A DNA stretch of 55,896 nt from Ilumatobacteraceae bacterium (GTDB lineage Bacteria; Actinomycetota; Acidimicrobiia; Acidimicrobiales; Ilumatobacteraceae): NCBI GenBank assembly GCA_024643255.1, contig JAHENF010000018.1:1-55896 (forward strand), written 5' to 3'. Below the pieces are notes generated by a model. That model worked only from the letters and a program-made list of their open reading frames with translations, had not been told where the DNA came from and did not search any database. How positions within the stretch are numbered: position 1 is the first letter of the stretch; every line of letters starts with the position of its first letter. Both the position numbers and the translations under genes were made by a program. Below, piece after piece: positions 18,223-26,062 of the stretch.

Positions 18223-18249
18223 AATTCTCCTACGCGCGTAGTGGTAATT
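18223..18249. promoter_or_regulatory. Candidate SUF operator, copy 2 (upstream of sufD)
   Basis: The + strand reads AATT-CTC-CTACGCGCGTAG-TGGT-AATT. The centre CTACGCGCGTAG is a perfect 12-bp palindrome. One flank is N3 rather than N4, giving 27 bp. It covers the -35 region of the sufD promoter, whose -10 is TACACT (18206-18201 on minus), 6 nt before the GTG. It matches the sites before sufC1 and sufB. Confidence 0.68.
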
Positions 18250-18276
18250 AGCGTTCGAGTGCGGGCGGCAGCCGCC

Positions 18277-18627
18277 TCAGCGCTTACGGCCGAACAGCCG
18301 CTTGAACACGTTGGGCTTGGCGGCCGCATGCTCGGCGTCGACCTCGGCGCGGATGCTCGAGCCGGCGGCGTTCAGGATCTCCTCGGCCTCATCGAGCACG
18401 GCGGCCGCAGAACCGTCGTCGAGTCCGCTCGGCTCGGGCGGTGTCGGCGGGACGACGAGCGAGCCGTGCGTCCACGCGACGTCGGCGAGTCGGCGTTCGT
18501 ACTTCGAGCAGTTCTCCGGGCAGCGCCACGGCGCGTCAGGAGCGAGATCGAGGTTGCACTTGCGCACCGTGTCACCGTTCGGATACGAACGGCTCTCGAA
18601 GTTCTTGCACTCGATCCGCATCGGCAT
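18277..18627 (-). CDS. Small cysteine-containing protein of the SUF locus, unknown function
   Basis: The product has 116 residues beginning MPMRIECKNF, with four cysteines in the first 40 residues: C7, C24, C36 and C40 ('CPENC'). The spacing could hold zinc or an Fe-S cluster. The remainder is Ala/Glu-rich ending in a basic 'KPNVFKRLFGRKR' tail. I do not recognise the family. It lies between sufB and sufD on the same strand. TACAAT 8 nt upstream of the ATG is a good -10, so it may have its own short-leader promoter. Location and cysteines suggest a role in Fe-S assembly or its control. Confidence 0.7.
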   Translation of the reverse strand: MPMRIECKNFESRSYPNGDTVRKCNLDLAPDAPWRCPENCSKYERRLADVAWTHGSLVVPPTPPEPSGLDDGSAAAVLDEAEEILNAAGSSIRAEVDAEHAAAKPNVFKRLFGRKR

Positions 18628-18662
18628 GGCGGTGAATTGTACGGCTCGGATTCCTCGCCGAC

Positions 18663-20066
18663 TCAGCCGACCGAGCCCTCCATCTGGAGCTCGATCAGTC
18701 GCGACCATTCGACCGCATACTCCATCGGGAGCGTCTTGGTGATCGGTTCGATGAAGCCGTTGACGATCATGCCCATCGCCTGCTCCTCGGAGAGGCCTCG
18801 ACTCATCAGATAGAAGAGCTGCTCGTCGGCGATCTTCGACACGGTCGCCTCGTGGCCGATCTGGGCGTCGCGCTCGGCGACCTCCATGTACGGCAGTGTC
18901 TTCGAGACCGAGTTCTCGTCGAGGATCAGTGCGTCGCACTCGACGTGGCTCTTCGCGCCCGTGGCTCCTTCGTCGATGCGCACCAGACCGCGGTAGGTGG
19001 TGATGCCACCGTCCTTGCTGATCGACTTCGAGACGATCTTCGACGACGTGTTCGGCGCCGCATGGACCATCTTGGCCCCCGCGTCCTGGTGCTGGCCGGC
19101 TCCTGCATAGGCCACCGAGAGGACCTCGCCGGTTGCGCCCTCACCCACCAGGTACACGGCCGGGTACTTCATCGTGAGCTTCGAGCCGATGTTGCCGTCG
19201 ATCCACTCCATGTGCCCGTGCGCCTCGACCCGTGCCCGCTTGGTGACGAGGTTGTAGACGTTGGGCGACCAGTTCTGGATCGTGGTGTACGTGACGCGTG
19301 CGTGGGGCTTCACGACGATCTCGACCACCGCCGAGTGGAGCGAGTCGCTCGTGTAGACGGGCGCCGAGCAGCCCTCGATGTAGTGGACCTTGGAGCCCTC
19401 GTCGGCGATGATCAAGGTGCGCTCGAACTGGCCGGCGTTCTCGGAGTTGATCCGGAAGTAGGCCTGCAACGGCATGGAGACCTCGACGCCCGGCGGCACG
19501 TAGATGAACGAGCCACCCGACCAGACCGAGGTGTTGAGCGCGGCGAACTTGTTGTCGCCCGGCGGGATGACGGTGCCGAAGTACTCCTTGACGAGGTGCG
19601 GGTACTCGCGCAGCGCGGTGTCCATGTCGCAGAAGAGGATCCCCTGCTCCTCGAGGTCCTCGCGGTTCTTGTGGTACACGACCTCCGACTCGTACTGCGC
19701 GGTCACGCCGGCGAGGTACTGACGCTCCGCCTCGGGAATGCCGAGCTTCTCGTACGTGCGCATCATCTCTTCGGGGAGCTCGTCCCACTCGTCGACCTGC
19801 TCGCCGGCGGGACGAAGGTAGTAGTAGATGTCCTGGAAGTCGATGTCGGGCATGTTGACCGCGAACCATTCGGCCATCGGCTTCTTCTCGAACAACCGCA
19901 GCGAACGCTGACGCATCTGCGTCATCCAGTTCGGCTCGCCCTTCCACCACGAGATCTGCTCGACCACGCCGGGATTGATGCCCTTCTCGGGCGTGAAGGC
20001 GTACTCGACGCCCTCGTCGCTCCAGCCGAGGTTGTACTTGCTGAGGTCGAGATCGAAGCTGGTCAT
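18663..20066 (-). CDS. sufB: Fe-S cluster scaffold protein SufB
   Basis: The 467-residue product has family motifs throughout: '[30 protein letters not shown]', '[20 protein letters not shown]', '[20 protein letters not shown]' and, near the end, '[14 protein letters not shown]' with '[22 protein letters not shown]'. It is the scaffold that pairs with SufD and SufC to build nascent clusters. Length is normal and there is no intein, unlike mycobacterial SufB. A clear ribosome site (GGAGG, 6-7 nt before the ATG) is present. It is expressed from its own operator-bearing promoter. Confidence 0.95.
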   Translation of the reverse strand: MTSFDLDLSKYNLGWSDEGVEYAFTPEKGINPGVVEQISWWKGEPNWMTQMRQRSLRLFEKKPMAEWFAVNMPDIDFQDIYYYLRPAGEQVDEWDELPEEMMRTYEKLGIPEAERQYLAGVTAQYESEVVYHKNREDLEEQGILFCDMDTALREYPHLVKEYFGTVIPPGDNKFAALNTSVWSGGSFIYVPPGVEVSMPLQAYFRINSENAGQFERTLIIADEGSKVHYIEGCSAPVYTSDSLHSAVVEIVVKPHARVTYTTIQNWSPNVYNLVTKRARVEAHGHMEWIDGNIGSKLTMKYPAVYLVGEGATGEVLSVAYAGAGQHQDAGAKMVHAAPNTSSKIVSKSISKDGGITTYRGLVRIDEGATGAKSHVECDALILDENSVSKTLPYMEVAERDAQIGHEATVSKIADEQLFYLMSRGLSEEQAMGMIVNGFIEPITKTLPMEYAVEWSRLIELQMEGSVG

Positions 20067-20104
20067 CGTGATCCTCCGGGGATTGACGTGGCTGAACCGG
20101 GTCG

Positions 20105-20132
20105 AATTACCACTACGGCCATAGTAACAATT
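20105..20132. promoter_or_regulatory. Candidate SUF operator, copy 3 (upstream of sufB)
   Basis: The + strand reads AATT-ACCA-CTACGGCCATAG-TAAC-AATT, 28 bp with near-perfect symmetry. On the minus strand it contains TACTAT, a possible -10, so binding would block the sufB promoter directly. It lies 38 bp before the sufB start, between sufB and the ferredoxin gene. Together with the sites before sufC1 and sufD it defines AATT-N3/4-CTAYGSSCRTAG-N4-AATT. Confidence 0.68.
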
Positions 20133-20165
20133 CCCACGGCGGTTCCGACCCTTGCACCCGCCGGA

Positions 20166-20474
20166 TCAGGCGGCCGCGTCATCGACCAGGTCGACGAGGT
20201 CGACCGCGTCGAGAACGTCGTCGGCACCCGAGGCATCGGCCTCGATCTCGATGAAGATGCACTCGCCAGGGCACAGCTCGGCCGCGTGGATCACATCGCC
20301 CACGTGACGATCGGTGACCCACGCCAGGCTGCCGGACCCACCCGGATCGTTGAGCGTCTGACCGCTCTCGGCGACATAGGCGATGCCGTCCTCGAGTTGC
20401 ACGAACACATCGGGGCAATGGTCGACACAGAGCCCGTCACCGGTACACAGGTCTTGGTCGATCCACACACGCAT
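20166..20474 (-). CDS. Small ferredoxin, single [3Fe-4S]/[4Fe-4S] cluster
   Basis: The product has 102 residues beginning MRVWIDQDLC. Cysteines C10, C16 and C20-P, then C68-P ('AELCPGECIF'), follow the layout of actinobacterial single-cluster ferredoxins that serve P450s and other oxidoreductases. An acidic tail ('DASGADDVLDAVDLVDLVDD') is unusual. The extra residues between the first two cysteines favour a [3Fe-4S] cluster. It is upstream of sufB on the same strand, but sufB has its own promoter. TACCGT lies 9 nt before the ATG. It is divergent from the oligopeptidase gene. Confidence 0.88.
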   Translation of the reverse strand: MRVWIDQDLCTGDGLCVDHCPDVFVQLEDGIAYVAESGQTLNDPGGSGSLAWVTDRHVGDVIHAAELCPGECIFIEIEADASGADDVLDAVDLVDLVDDAAA

Positions 20475-20516
20475 GGTGCAGGAACGGTACCGCTGGCTGT
20501 CTACATTGGCTCGACC

Positions 20517-22583
20517 GTGATCGAAGAAGCTGAGCACCCGAACGAGCCCACCCCCGCGACACCGCACGCTCCACGCCGGGCCCACACCTGGAGACGTCCG
20601 ACCGGCGATGTCGACGACCCGTACGCCTGGATGCGCGACGTCGACGACCCCGACCTGCTGAGGTATCTCGAGGCCGAGAATGCTGCCGCCGAGCGATTCT
20701 TCGCCCCCCACACCGACACGATCGAGACGATCTTCGGCGAGATCCGGTCCCGCGTGCAGGAGACCGATCTGTCGACACCGGTCGAGTTCGGCCCGTGGTG
20801 GTACGTGACCTCGACGACCGAGGGGCAGAGCTATCCCGTGCACCATCGGGGCCCCTCCGCCGAGCGGGCAACCGAGGAGATACTGCTCGACGAGAACGTC
20901 GAGGCGCACGGACACGAGTACTTCGACCTCGGCGCATTCGACATGACGATGGATCACCGGTTCGTCGCCTGGTCGACCGACACGACCGGCGACGAGCACT
21001 ACACGATGCACGTTCGCGACCTCACCACAGGAGCGGACCTCGACGACCGACTCGACGTCACGTCGAACGCCGGCGTCGCCTGGTCACGCGACGGGCACTG
21101 GCTCTTCTACGTCACCCCGGACGCCCAGGAACGGCCGGCAACGGTCTGGCGCCATCGGATCGGCACGCCCCGAGTCGACGACGTCTGCGTGTTCGACGAG
21201 ACCGACGAGCGGTTCTTCGTCGGCATCGGCTCCACCAGGTCCGAGTCGTGGATCGTCATCCACTCCGCGAGCCGCACGAGCAGCGAGGTGCGACTGGTGT
21301 CGACCGACGGGCCGACCGACGACGCCGTCGTGGTCCTCGAACGACGCGACGACGTCGAATACGGAGTCGACCATTGGGGTGACCAATTCGTCATGCACAC
21401 CAACGACGAGGCGGTCGACTTCCGACTGCTCGTGGCGCCGGTCGGGGCCGACTGGACCCGGCCCGACGCCTGGACCGAACTCGTCGCACACACGCCGGGT
21501 CGACGCATCCTCGGAGCGGACGCATTCGCCGGGCACCTCGTGATCCACGAGTGGGCCGACGCCCAGCCCCGGTTGCGCGTGTTGTTCAGGGATCGCAGCG
21601 AGCGCGTCGTCGACCTCGGCGATGCCCCCCACGACGTGGAACCGTCGTCGAACCCGCAGTGGGACACCACGCTGCTGCGGTTCACGACGCAGTCGCTCAC
21701 GACGCCCATGGCGTTGTACGACGAGGACGTCGTCACCGCCGAGCGCACCTTGTTGCGTCAGATCCCCACACCGAACGTCGAACTCGACCGATACCGGACC
21801 CAGCGGATCTGGGCGACCGCCGACGACGGCACCCGAGTGCCACTCGACATCGTCCACCACATCGACACGCCGCTCGACGGCACGGCTCCGGGCGTCCTGT
21901 ACGGCTACGGCGCGTACGAGGCATCGCTGCCGCCCTGGTTCTCGGTCGCCCGGCTGTCGCTGCTCGATCGTGGGTTCGTGTGGGCGCTCGCACATCCGCG
22001 AGGCGGAGGTGAGCTCGGGCGTCAGTGGTACCTCGACGGCAAGCTCCTGGCAAAGCCGAACACGTTCGGCGACACCATCTCCTGCGGCGAGCATCTGATC
22101 TCCGCGGGCATCGTCGAGCGCGATCGACTCGCGATCCGCGGTGGGTCGGCGGGCGGCCTCCTGGTGGCGGCCTGCATGACGAAGCGGCCCGATCTGTTCT
22201 GCAGTGTGGTCGCCGAGGTGCCCTTCGTCGATGTGGTCAGCACGATGAGCGATCCGACGCTTCCGCTGACGGTGACCGAGTGGGAAGAGTGGGGCGATCC
22301 GCGCGAGGAGCCGTATGCGAGCTGCATGCTCGGGTACTCGCCCTACGACAACACGCTGGCCGCCGAGTATCCGGCCGTCTACGCCACAGCGGGATTGAAC
22401 GACCCGCGCGTGAGCGTGCACGAGCCCGCCAAGTGGATCGCCAGGCTCCGGGATGTCGCCACCGGCTCGGCACCGATCGTGCTGCGCACGGAACTGGGCG
22501 CCGGCCACGGTGGCCCGACCGGCCGGTACGACGCATGGCGTGACGAAGCCCGCACGATGGCCTTCATCCTCGCCACCACGTGA
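20517..22583 (+). CDS. Oligopeptidase B / prolyl oligopeptidase family serine peptidase
   Basis: The product has 688 residues: an N-terminal beta-propeller and a C-terminal alpha/beta-hydrolase. The catalytic triad is visible as S544 ('RGGSAGGLL'), D629 ('AGLNDPRV') and H664 ('GAGHGGPTGR'). The typical opening 'DPYAWMRDVDDPDLLRYLEAEN' and 'HPRGGGELGRQWYLDGK' place it with oligopeptidase B, a cytosolic enzyme cleaving short peptides after basic residues. The GTG at 20517 has TACATT 9 nt upstream. The same frame is open far upstream but only as antisense of sufB. Confidence 0.92.
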   Translation: MIEEAEHPNEPTPATPHAPRRAHTWRRPTGDVDDPYAWMRDVDDPDLLRYLEAENAAAERFFAPHTDTIETIFGEIRSRVQETDLSTPVEFGPWWYVTSTTEGQSYPVHHRGPSAERATEEILLDENVEAHGHEYFDLGAFDMTMDHRFVAWSTDTTGDEHYTMHVRDLTTGADLDDRLDVTSNAGVAWSRDGHWLFYVTPDAQERPATVWRHRIGTPRVDDVCVFDETDERFFVGIGSTRSESWIVIHSASRTSSEVRLVSTDGPTDDAVVVLERRDDVEYGVDHWGDQFVMHTNDEAVDFRLLVAPVGADWTRPDAWTELVAHTPGRRILGADAFAGHLVIHEWADAQPRLRVLFRDRSERVVDLGDAPHDVEPSSNPQWDTTLLRFTTQSLTTPMALYDEDVVTAERTLLRQIPTPNVELDRYRTQRIWATADDGTRVPLDIVHHIDTPLDGTAPGVLYGYGAYEASLPPWFSVARLSLLDRGFVWALAHPRGGGELGRQWYLDGKLLAKPNTFGDTISCGEHLISAGIVERDRLAIRGGSAGGLLVAACMTKRPDLFCSVVAEVPFVDVVSTMSDPTLPLTVTEWEEWGDPREEPYASCMLGYSPYDNTLAAEYPAVYATAGLNDPRVSVHEPAKWIARLRDVATGSAPIVLRTELGAGHGGPTGRYDAWRDEARTMAFILATT

Positions 22584-22586
22584 CGT

Positions 22587-22967
22587 TCACACGCTGAGCG
22601 CGAGCAGCGCGAGGGCCATCAGGGCCAGATTTCGGACCACGTTGCTCCAACCGATCGGCGTGGCCGACCATGCACCGAAGCACGCGCACGGAGGGTGCCG
22701 GCCCTGGGCCAGTCGCCACACGATCAGCGCCGTGAACATGAGCAGCAGCACCAGGGCGACGGCCGCTGCGGCCACTCGGGCCACCTGCACGACGAGCACT
22801 GCGCCGAGGACGATCTCGAACCACGGCAACACCGGGATCACGAACCGTGGAGCACCGAGGCCTCGAGCCTGTTCGGGCCACGAGTCACCCGCCGCGATCT
22901 TCGAGCCACCGGCGACGAGGAACGCCACGCCCAGCAGGACGGATGCGACGATCGCCAGCGCCGACAA
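22587..22967 (-). CDS. MauE/DoxX-type membrane protein with CxCFG motif
   Basis: The 126-residue product has about four hydrophobic helices and the motif 'HPPCACFGAWS' (C94, C96) in a loop, characteristic of the MauE (methylamine utilisation) family. MauE proteins take part in disulfide handling and maturation of exported proteins and are related to DoxX. The start lies 3 bp from the stop of the upstream MBL gene, so the two form an operon. The paired cysteines make a thiol redox role likely, which is notable given the thioredoxin-like and UGSC genes transcribed divergently nearby. Confidence 0.8.
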   Translation of the reverse strand: MSALAIVASVLLGVAFLVAGGSKIAAGDSWPEQARGLGAPRFVIPVLPWFEIVLGAVLVVQVARVAAAAVALVLLLMFTALIVWRLAQGRHPPCACFGAWSATPIGWSNVVRNLALMALALLALSV

Positions 22968-22970
22968 CGC

Positions 22971-23804
22971 TCAGACGTCGACGGTGGTTCGTTCGCGGGC
23001 GGCGAACGCGTCGACGCCGAGCTTGGCCGCACACGCGATCGCCCCACCGAGGATCGTGTCGAGGTCGTCGTCGTCGTGGGCCGGATCGTGGTGGAACAGC
23101 GCGAGACGCTTGACCCCACTGGTCGCTGCGAGCCAGACGGCGTACTCGGGTGTGCAGTGCCCCCAGTCGCGCTTGGTCTCGAATTCCTCGACCGTGTACT
23201 GCGCATCGTGGATCAGCAGGTCGGCGCCGGCACACAGCTCGAGCACGCCGGGCCATGCGGAGTGCGACCCGTCGGCCGGCATCTGGTGATCGCTCATGTA
23301 CACCACCGAACGACCCTGCCACTCGACTCGATACCCGACCGTGTGACCGACGTGCGGAATCAGCCGCGTCATGACTCGTGCATCGCCGATGGTGAACTCG
23401 TCATCGCCGATCTCGTGGAGATCGACCATGCCGGGGAACATCGAGAAGTGGATCGGGAACAACGGCGGCTTGATCGTGTCGGCGAAGACATCGGCCACGG
23501 TGAGGTCGCCGGGCTGGACCGGCGCGTAGATCGTGACGTTCGCTCCCGGCCGCAGGAACGGTTTGAAGAAGGGCAGCCCCTGGATGTGATCCCAGTGGAG
23601 ATGGCTGAGCAGACACGTTCCGCGGAACGGTTCGTCGGCAGGCAGCGACTGGCCGAAGTAGCGCAGTCCGGTACCGAGATCGAAGAGCACCGGGTCCTGG
23701 CCGGGAATCGACAACGAGACGCAGGAGGTGTTGCCGCCGTACCGTGCGATCTCTTCACCGTGGCACGGTGTCGATCCACGGACACCGTGAAAAGTCACCT
23801 TCAT
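22971..23804 (-). CDS. MBL-fold phosphodiesterase/RNase Z-like hydrolase
   Basis: This 277-residue metallo-beta-lactamase-fold protein starts MKVTFHGVRGSTPCHGEEIARYGGNTSC, an opening typical of the PhnP/RNase Z-like group. Its metal motif is S-H68-L-H70-W-D72-H73, with further ligands in 'IPHVGHTVGYRVEW', 'VVYMSDHQMP' and 'LALFHHDPAHDD'. The substrate is unknown; relatives cleave cyclic phosphodiesters. An in-frame start further upstream exists, but conservation begins at the ATG at 23804. It is coupled to the MauE-like gene. Confidence 0.85.
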   Translation of the reverse strand: MKVTFHGVRGSTPCHGEEIARYGGNTSCVSLSIPGQDPVLFDLGTGLRYFGQSLPADEPFRGTCLLSHLHWDHIQGLPFFKPFLRPGANVTIYAPVQPGDLTVADVFADTIKPPLFPIHFSMFPGMVDLHEIGDDEFTIGDARVMTRLIPHVGHTVGYRVEWQGRSVVYMSDHQMPADGSHSAWPGVLELCAGADLLIHDAQYTVEEFETKRDWGHCTPEYAVWLAATSGVKRLALFHHDPAHDDDDLDTILGGAIACAAKLGVDAFAARERTTVDV

Positions 23805-23980
23805 GCCGTCCGCCGCGACATCTGAACTCTGTGAACCCCCGATGAACGCACGATAGATCGTTTCGTGCACATCTGCGCAACTCCGTCGCCAAGTCATGTG
23901 TCACGTGATGTGGCTCCATCCGCGTTCGTCCACCGGCTCCGGCGAGAGGACCTGCAGGGAGCGTTGCTACCGTCGGCGCC

Positions 23981-25432
23981 ATGGCAGCAACCGACCGATC
24001 CACCACCCTTCCCGACGGCATCGTCGTCGTGGTGAAGGAGGAGTGCGCAACGTGCCACTCGGTGACGTCCGTGCTGATGCAGTTGGCCGACGCAACGCCG
24101 CTCACCGTCTTCACGCAGGACGATCCGCGTTTTCCGGCCGAGCCGGCCGCGATCCACGATGCCGACCTCTCGATCAGTTGGCACCACGACATCGAGACCG
24201 TTCCCACGGTGATCCGCGTCGTCGACGGAATCGAGGTCGAGCGCACGGTCGGCTGGCACCGCGACGAGTGGGAGCGCGTGACCGGGGTCGGCGGTCTCGG
24301 TCCCGACCTGCCGAAGATGCGACCCGGCTGCGGGTCGATGAGCGTCGACCCGGATCTCGTCGACGAACTCAACGTGCGCTTCGGTGCCTCGGTGCTCGGT
24401 TCACGGCGCGTCGCGGTCGCCGACGCCGAGGACGAGATGGAGATGATGTTCACCCGCGGCTGGACCGACGGTCTTCCCGTCGTCCCACCGACGGAGCAAC
24501 GCGTGATGCGCATGTTGACAGGTACATCTCGTGCGCCGTCCGACATCGTCGCGACCGTGCCGCCGGATCTCGTCGACGTCACCGTCGAGAAGGTCGCAAT
24601 CGCCGCCGTCATGGCGGGCTGCCTGCCGGAGTATCTGCCATGGGTGCTGACGGCGGTCGAGGCGGCCTGCAACTCGGAGTTCAACATGCACGGACTGCTC
24701 GCCACCACGATGCCGGTCGGGCCGGTCATCGTGTGCAGCGGGCCCGGGACCCGCCGCATCGGTATGAACTCCGGCGGCAACGCGCTCGGCCAGGGCAACC
24801 GCGCGAATTCCACGATCGGGCGAGCCCTGCAACTGGTGGTGCGCAATGTCGGTGGTGGACGACCGGGCGAGGTCGACCGGGCCACCCACGGCAACCCGGG
24901 CAAGGTCGGCTTCTGCTTCGCCGAGAACGACACCGAGTCGCCGTATGGCACCCTGGCCGCCGAGCACGGCATCGAGCCCGGCGTGGACGCACTCACCGTG
25001 TTCGCCGGCGAAGGGACGCGCTGTGTCGTCGATCAGCTGTCACGTGAACCCGAGTCGCTCGCTCGATCCCTGGCGGCGAATCTGCAGGCGTTGCACCACC
25101 CGAAGCTCGTGCTCGGTTTCGACGCAATCTTGGTGATGGGTCCGGAGCACGCCCGGGTGTTCGCCGACGCCGGGTGGAGTCGTGAGCAGATCGTCGCGGG
25201 GATCTCGACCCACCTGAACCGGTCAGGGGCCGAACTCGTACGCGGCGCGGATGGCATGGCCGAAGGCCTGCCGGAAGCGTTCGCCGATGCGCCGTCGCTC
25301 CCGAAGTTTCGCGCCGGTGGGCTCATGTTGACCTACGCCGGAGGTGGCGCCGGTCTGTTCTCGGAAATCATCGGTGGCTGGGCCAACGGTGACATCGGCT
25401 CGAAGCCGGTCACCCGGGCCGTGACATACTGA
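23981..25432 (+). CDS. Thioredoxin-like domain fused to a UGSC-associated domain
   Basis: The product has 483 residues. Positions 12-110 look like a thioredoxin fold with the redox motif C22-A-T-C25 and a cis-proline-type 'ETVPTVIRVVDG'. The remaining 370 residues ('FTRGWTDGLPVVPPTEQRV', 'PVGPVIVCSGPG', 'RIGMNSGGNALGQGNRANST', 'GNPGKVGFCFAENDTESPYG') form a large domain whose function I do not know. The next gene, 8 bp downstream, encodes a UGSC selenoprotein, so the thioredoxin domain could recycle its selenenyl-sulfide. TACCGT 7 nt before the ATG suggests a leaderless message. Confidence 0.72.
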   Translation: MAATDRSTTLPDGIVVVVKEECATCHSVTSVLMQLADATPLTVFTQDDPRFPAEPAAIHDADLSISWHHDIETVPTVIRVVDGIEVERTVGWHRDEWERVTGVGGLGPDLPKMRPGCGSMSVDPDLVDELNVRFGASVLGSRRVAVADAEDEMEMMFTRGWTDGLPVVPPTEQRVMRMLTGTSRAPSDIVATVPPDLVDVTVEKVAIAAVMAGCLPEYLPWVLTAVEAACNSEFNMHGLLATTMPVGPVIVCSGPGTRRIGMNSGGNALGQGNRANSTIGRALQLVVRNVGGGRPGEVDRATHGNPGKVGFCFAENDTESPYGTLAAEHGIEPGVDALTVFAGEGTRCVVDQLSREPESLARSLAANLQALHHPKLVLGFDAILVMGPEHARVFADAGWSREQIVAGISTHLNRSGAELVRGADGMAEGLPEAFADAPSLPKFRAGGLMLTYAGGGAGLFSEIIGGWANGDIGSKPVTRAVTY

Positions 25433-25440
25433 TCGTCACC

Positions 25441-25980
25441 ATGACCACCGCGACCCGCAGTCGAACGATCCTCGATCCCACGAGCGAGCGCACGGTCGCT
25501 GAACGACAGCGCCTCGCGCGGCCCGCATCGTTGCGCGGCGTGACCGTGGGCCTGCTCGACATCTCGAAGCCGCGCGGCGACGTGTTCCTGGACCGGCTCG
25601 AGGAACGCCTCGTCGGCGTCGGAGCGAACGTCAAGCGGTATCGCAAGCCGACGTTCACCAAACCGGCACCGGTCGATCTGCGCCATCAGATCTCGGTCGA
25701 GTGTCAGGTGGTCATCGAGGCGCTCGCCGATTGAGGCAGTTGCACGTCGTGCAGTGTGCACGACATCAGTGATCTGGAACTCCGAGGTGTCCCCGGGGTG
25801 TTCGTCGCCTCGGCGCAGTTCGTCGACGCCGCGATCGCGCAGTCGACGTCGCTGGGATTCCAGGCGGTGGCCCGCGTGTTCACGCCCCATCCGATCCAGG
25901 ACCGCACCGACGACGAGATGATCGCCTACGCCGATGCCGCGTTCGACGACATTCTCGCCAAGATCACCGCGCCGGCCTGA
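25441..25980 (+). CDS. UGSC-family selenoprotein (in-frame TGA read as selenocysteine)
   Basis: Read through a TGA at 25732-25734, one frame runs 180 codons and gives 179 residues. The TGA codon is residue 98 in '...VIEALAD-U-G-S-C-T-S-C...'. U-G-S-C is the defining motif of the UGSC selenoprotein family. Both halves look like coding sequence in the same frame: before it 'GVTVGLLDISKPRGDVFLDRLEE', after it 'GVPGVFVASAQFVDAAIAQSTSLGFQAVARVFTPHPI'. A perfect 8-bp hairpin starts 11 nt after the TGA (bacterial SECIS). C101 and C104 are possible resolving cysteines. A redox role is inferred. The alternative, a nonsense mutation, is less likely given the motif and the hairpin. Confidence 0.88.
25746..25764 (+). 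promoter_or_regulatory. Bacterial SECIS element for UGA decoding
   Basis: GTCGTGCA (25746-25753), loop GTG, TGCACGAC (25757-25764) form a perfect stem-loop inside the coding sequence, starting 11 nt after the TGA. The apical loop is 19 nt from the codon and its first base is G. Bacterial SECIS elements recognised by SelB sit about 16-37 nt from UGA to apical loop and have a G in the first two loop positions, so both rules are met. Confidence 0.82.
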
Positions 25981-26018
25981 ATCTCCCAGCCGCAAACCTC
26001 CGAGATGCTCCCCGCAGT

Positions 26019-26033
26019 GAGCGCTGGGCGCTC
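26019..26033. terminator. Hairpin between converging genes
   Basis: GAGCGC-TGG-GCGCTC is a perfect 6-bp stem with a 3-nt loop in the 82-bp gap between the UGSC gene (+) and the CitE-like gene (-). It probably ends transcription from one or both sides, though neither side has a clear T-run. Confidence 0.45.
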
Positions 26034-26062
26034 CCCACGAGAGACGTTCTGCTCGCCGGGGG

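Noticed and set aside
18663-20066. Intein in SufB, as in mycobacteria
   Set aside because: SufB is 467 aa with no insertion and all motifs contiguous.
18852-20516. Long open frame on + opposite sufB, continuous with the oligopeptidase
   Set aside because: It is antisense to the well-supported sufB and ferredoxin, rich in Arg/Asp/Val of the kind produced by high-GC shadow frames, and the oligopeptidase family begins at 20517.
23805-23980. TCACGTGA palindrome (23901-23908) in the 176-bp divergent gap before the thioredoxin fusion gene
   Set aside because: An isolated 8-bp palindrome in high-GC DNA with no second copy is too weak to call an operator.
25441-25734. Reading the UGSC gene as a complete 97-aa protein, or as a pseudogene with a nonsense mutation
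   Set aside because: The frame continues with coding character after TGA, the TGA sits exactly at the U of U-G-S-C, and a SECIS-like hairpin follows at the right distance.
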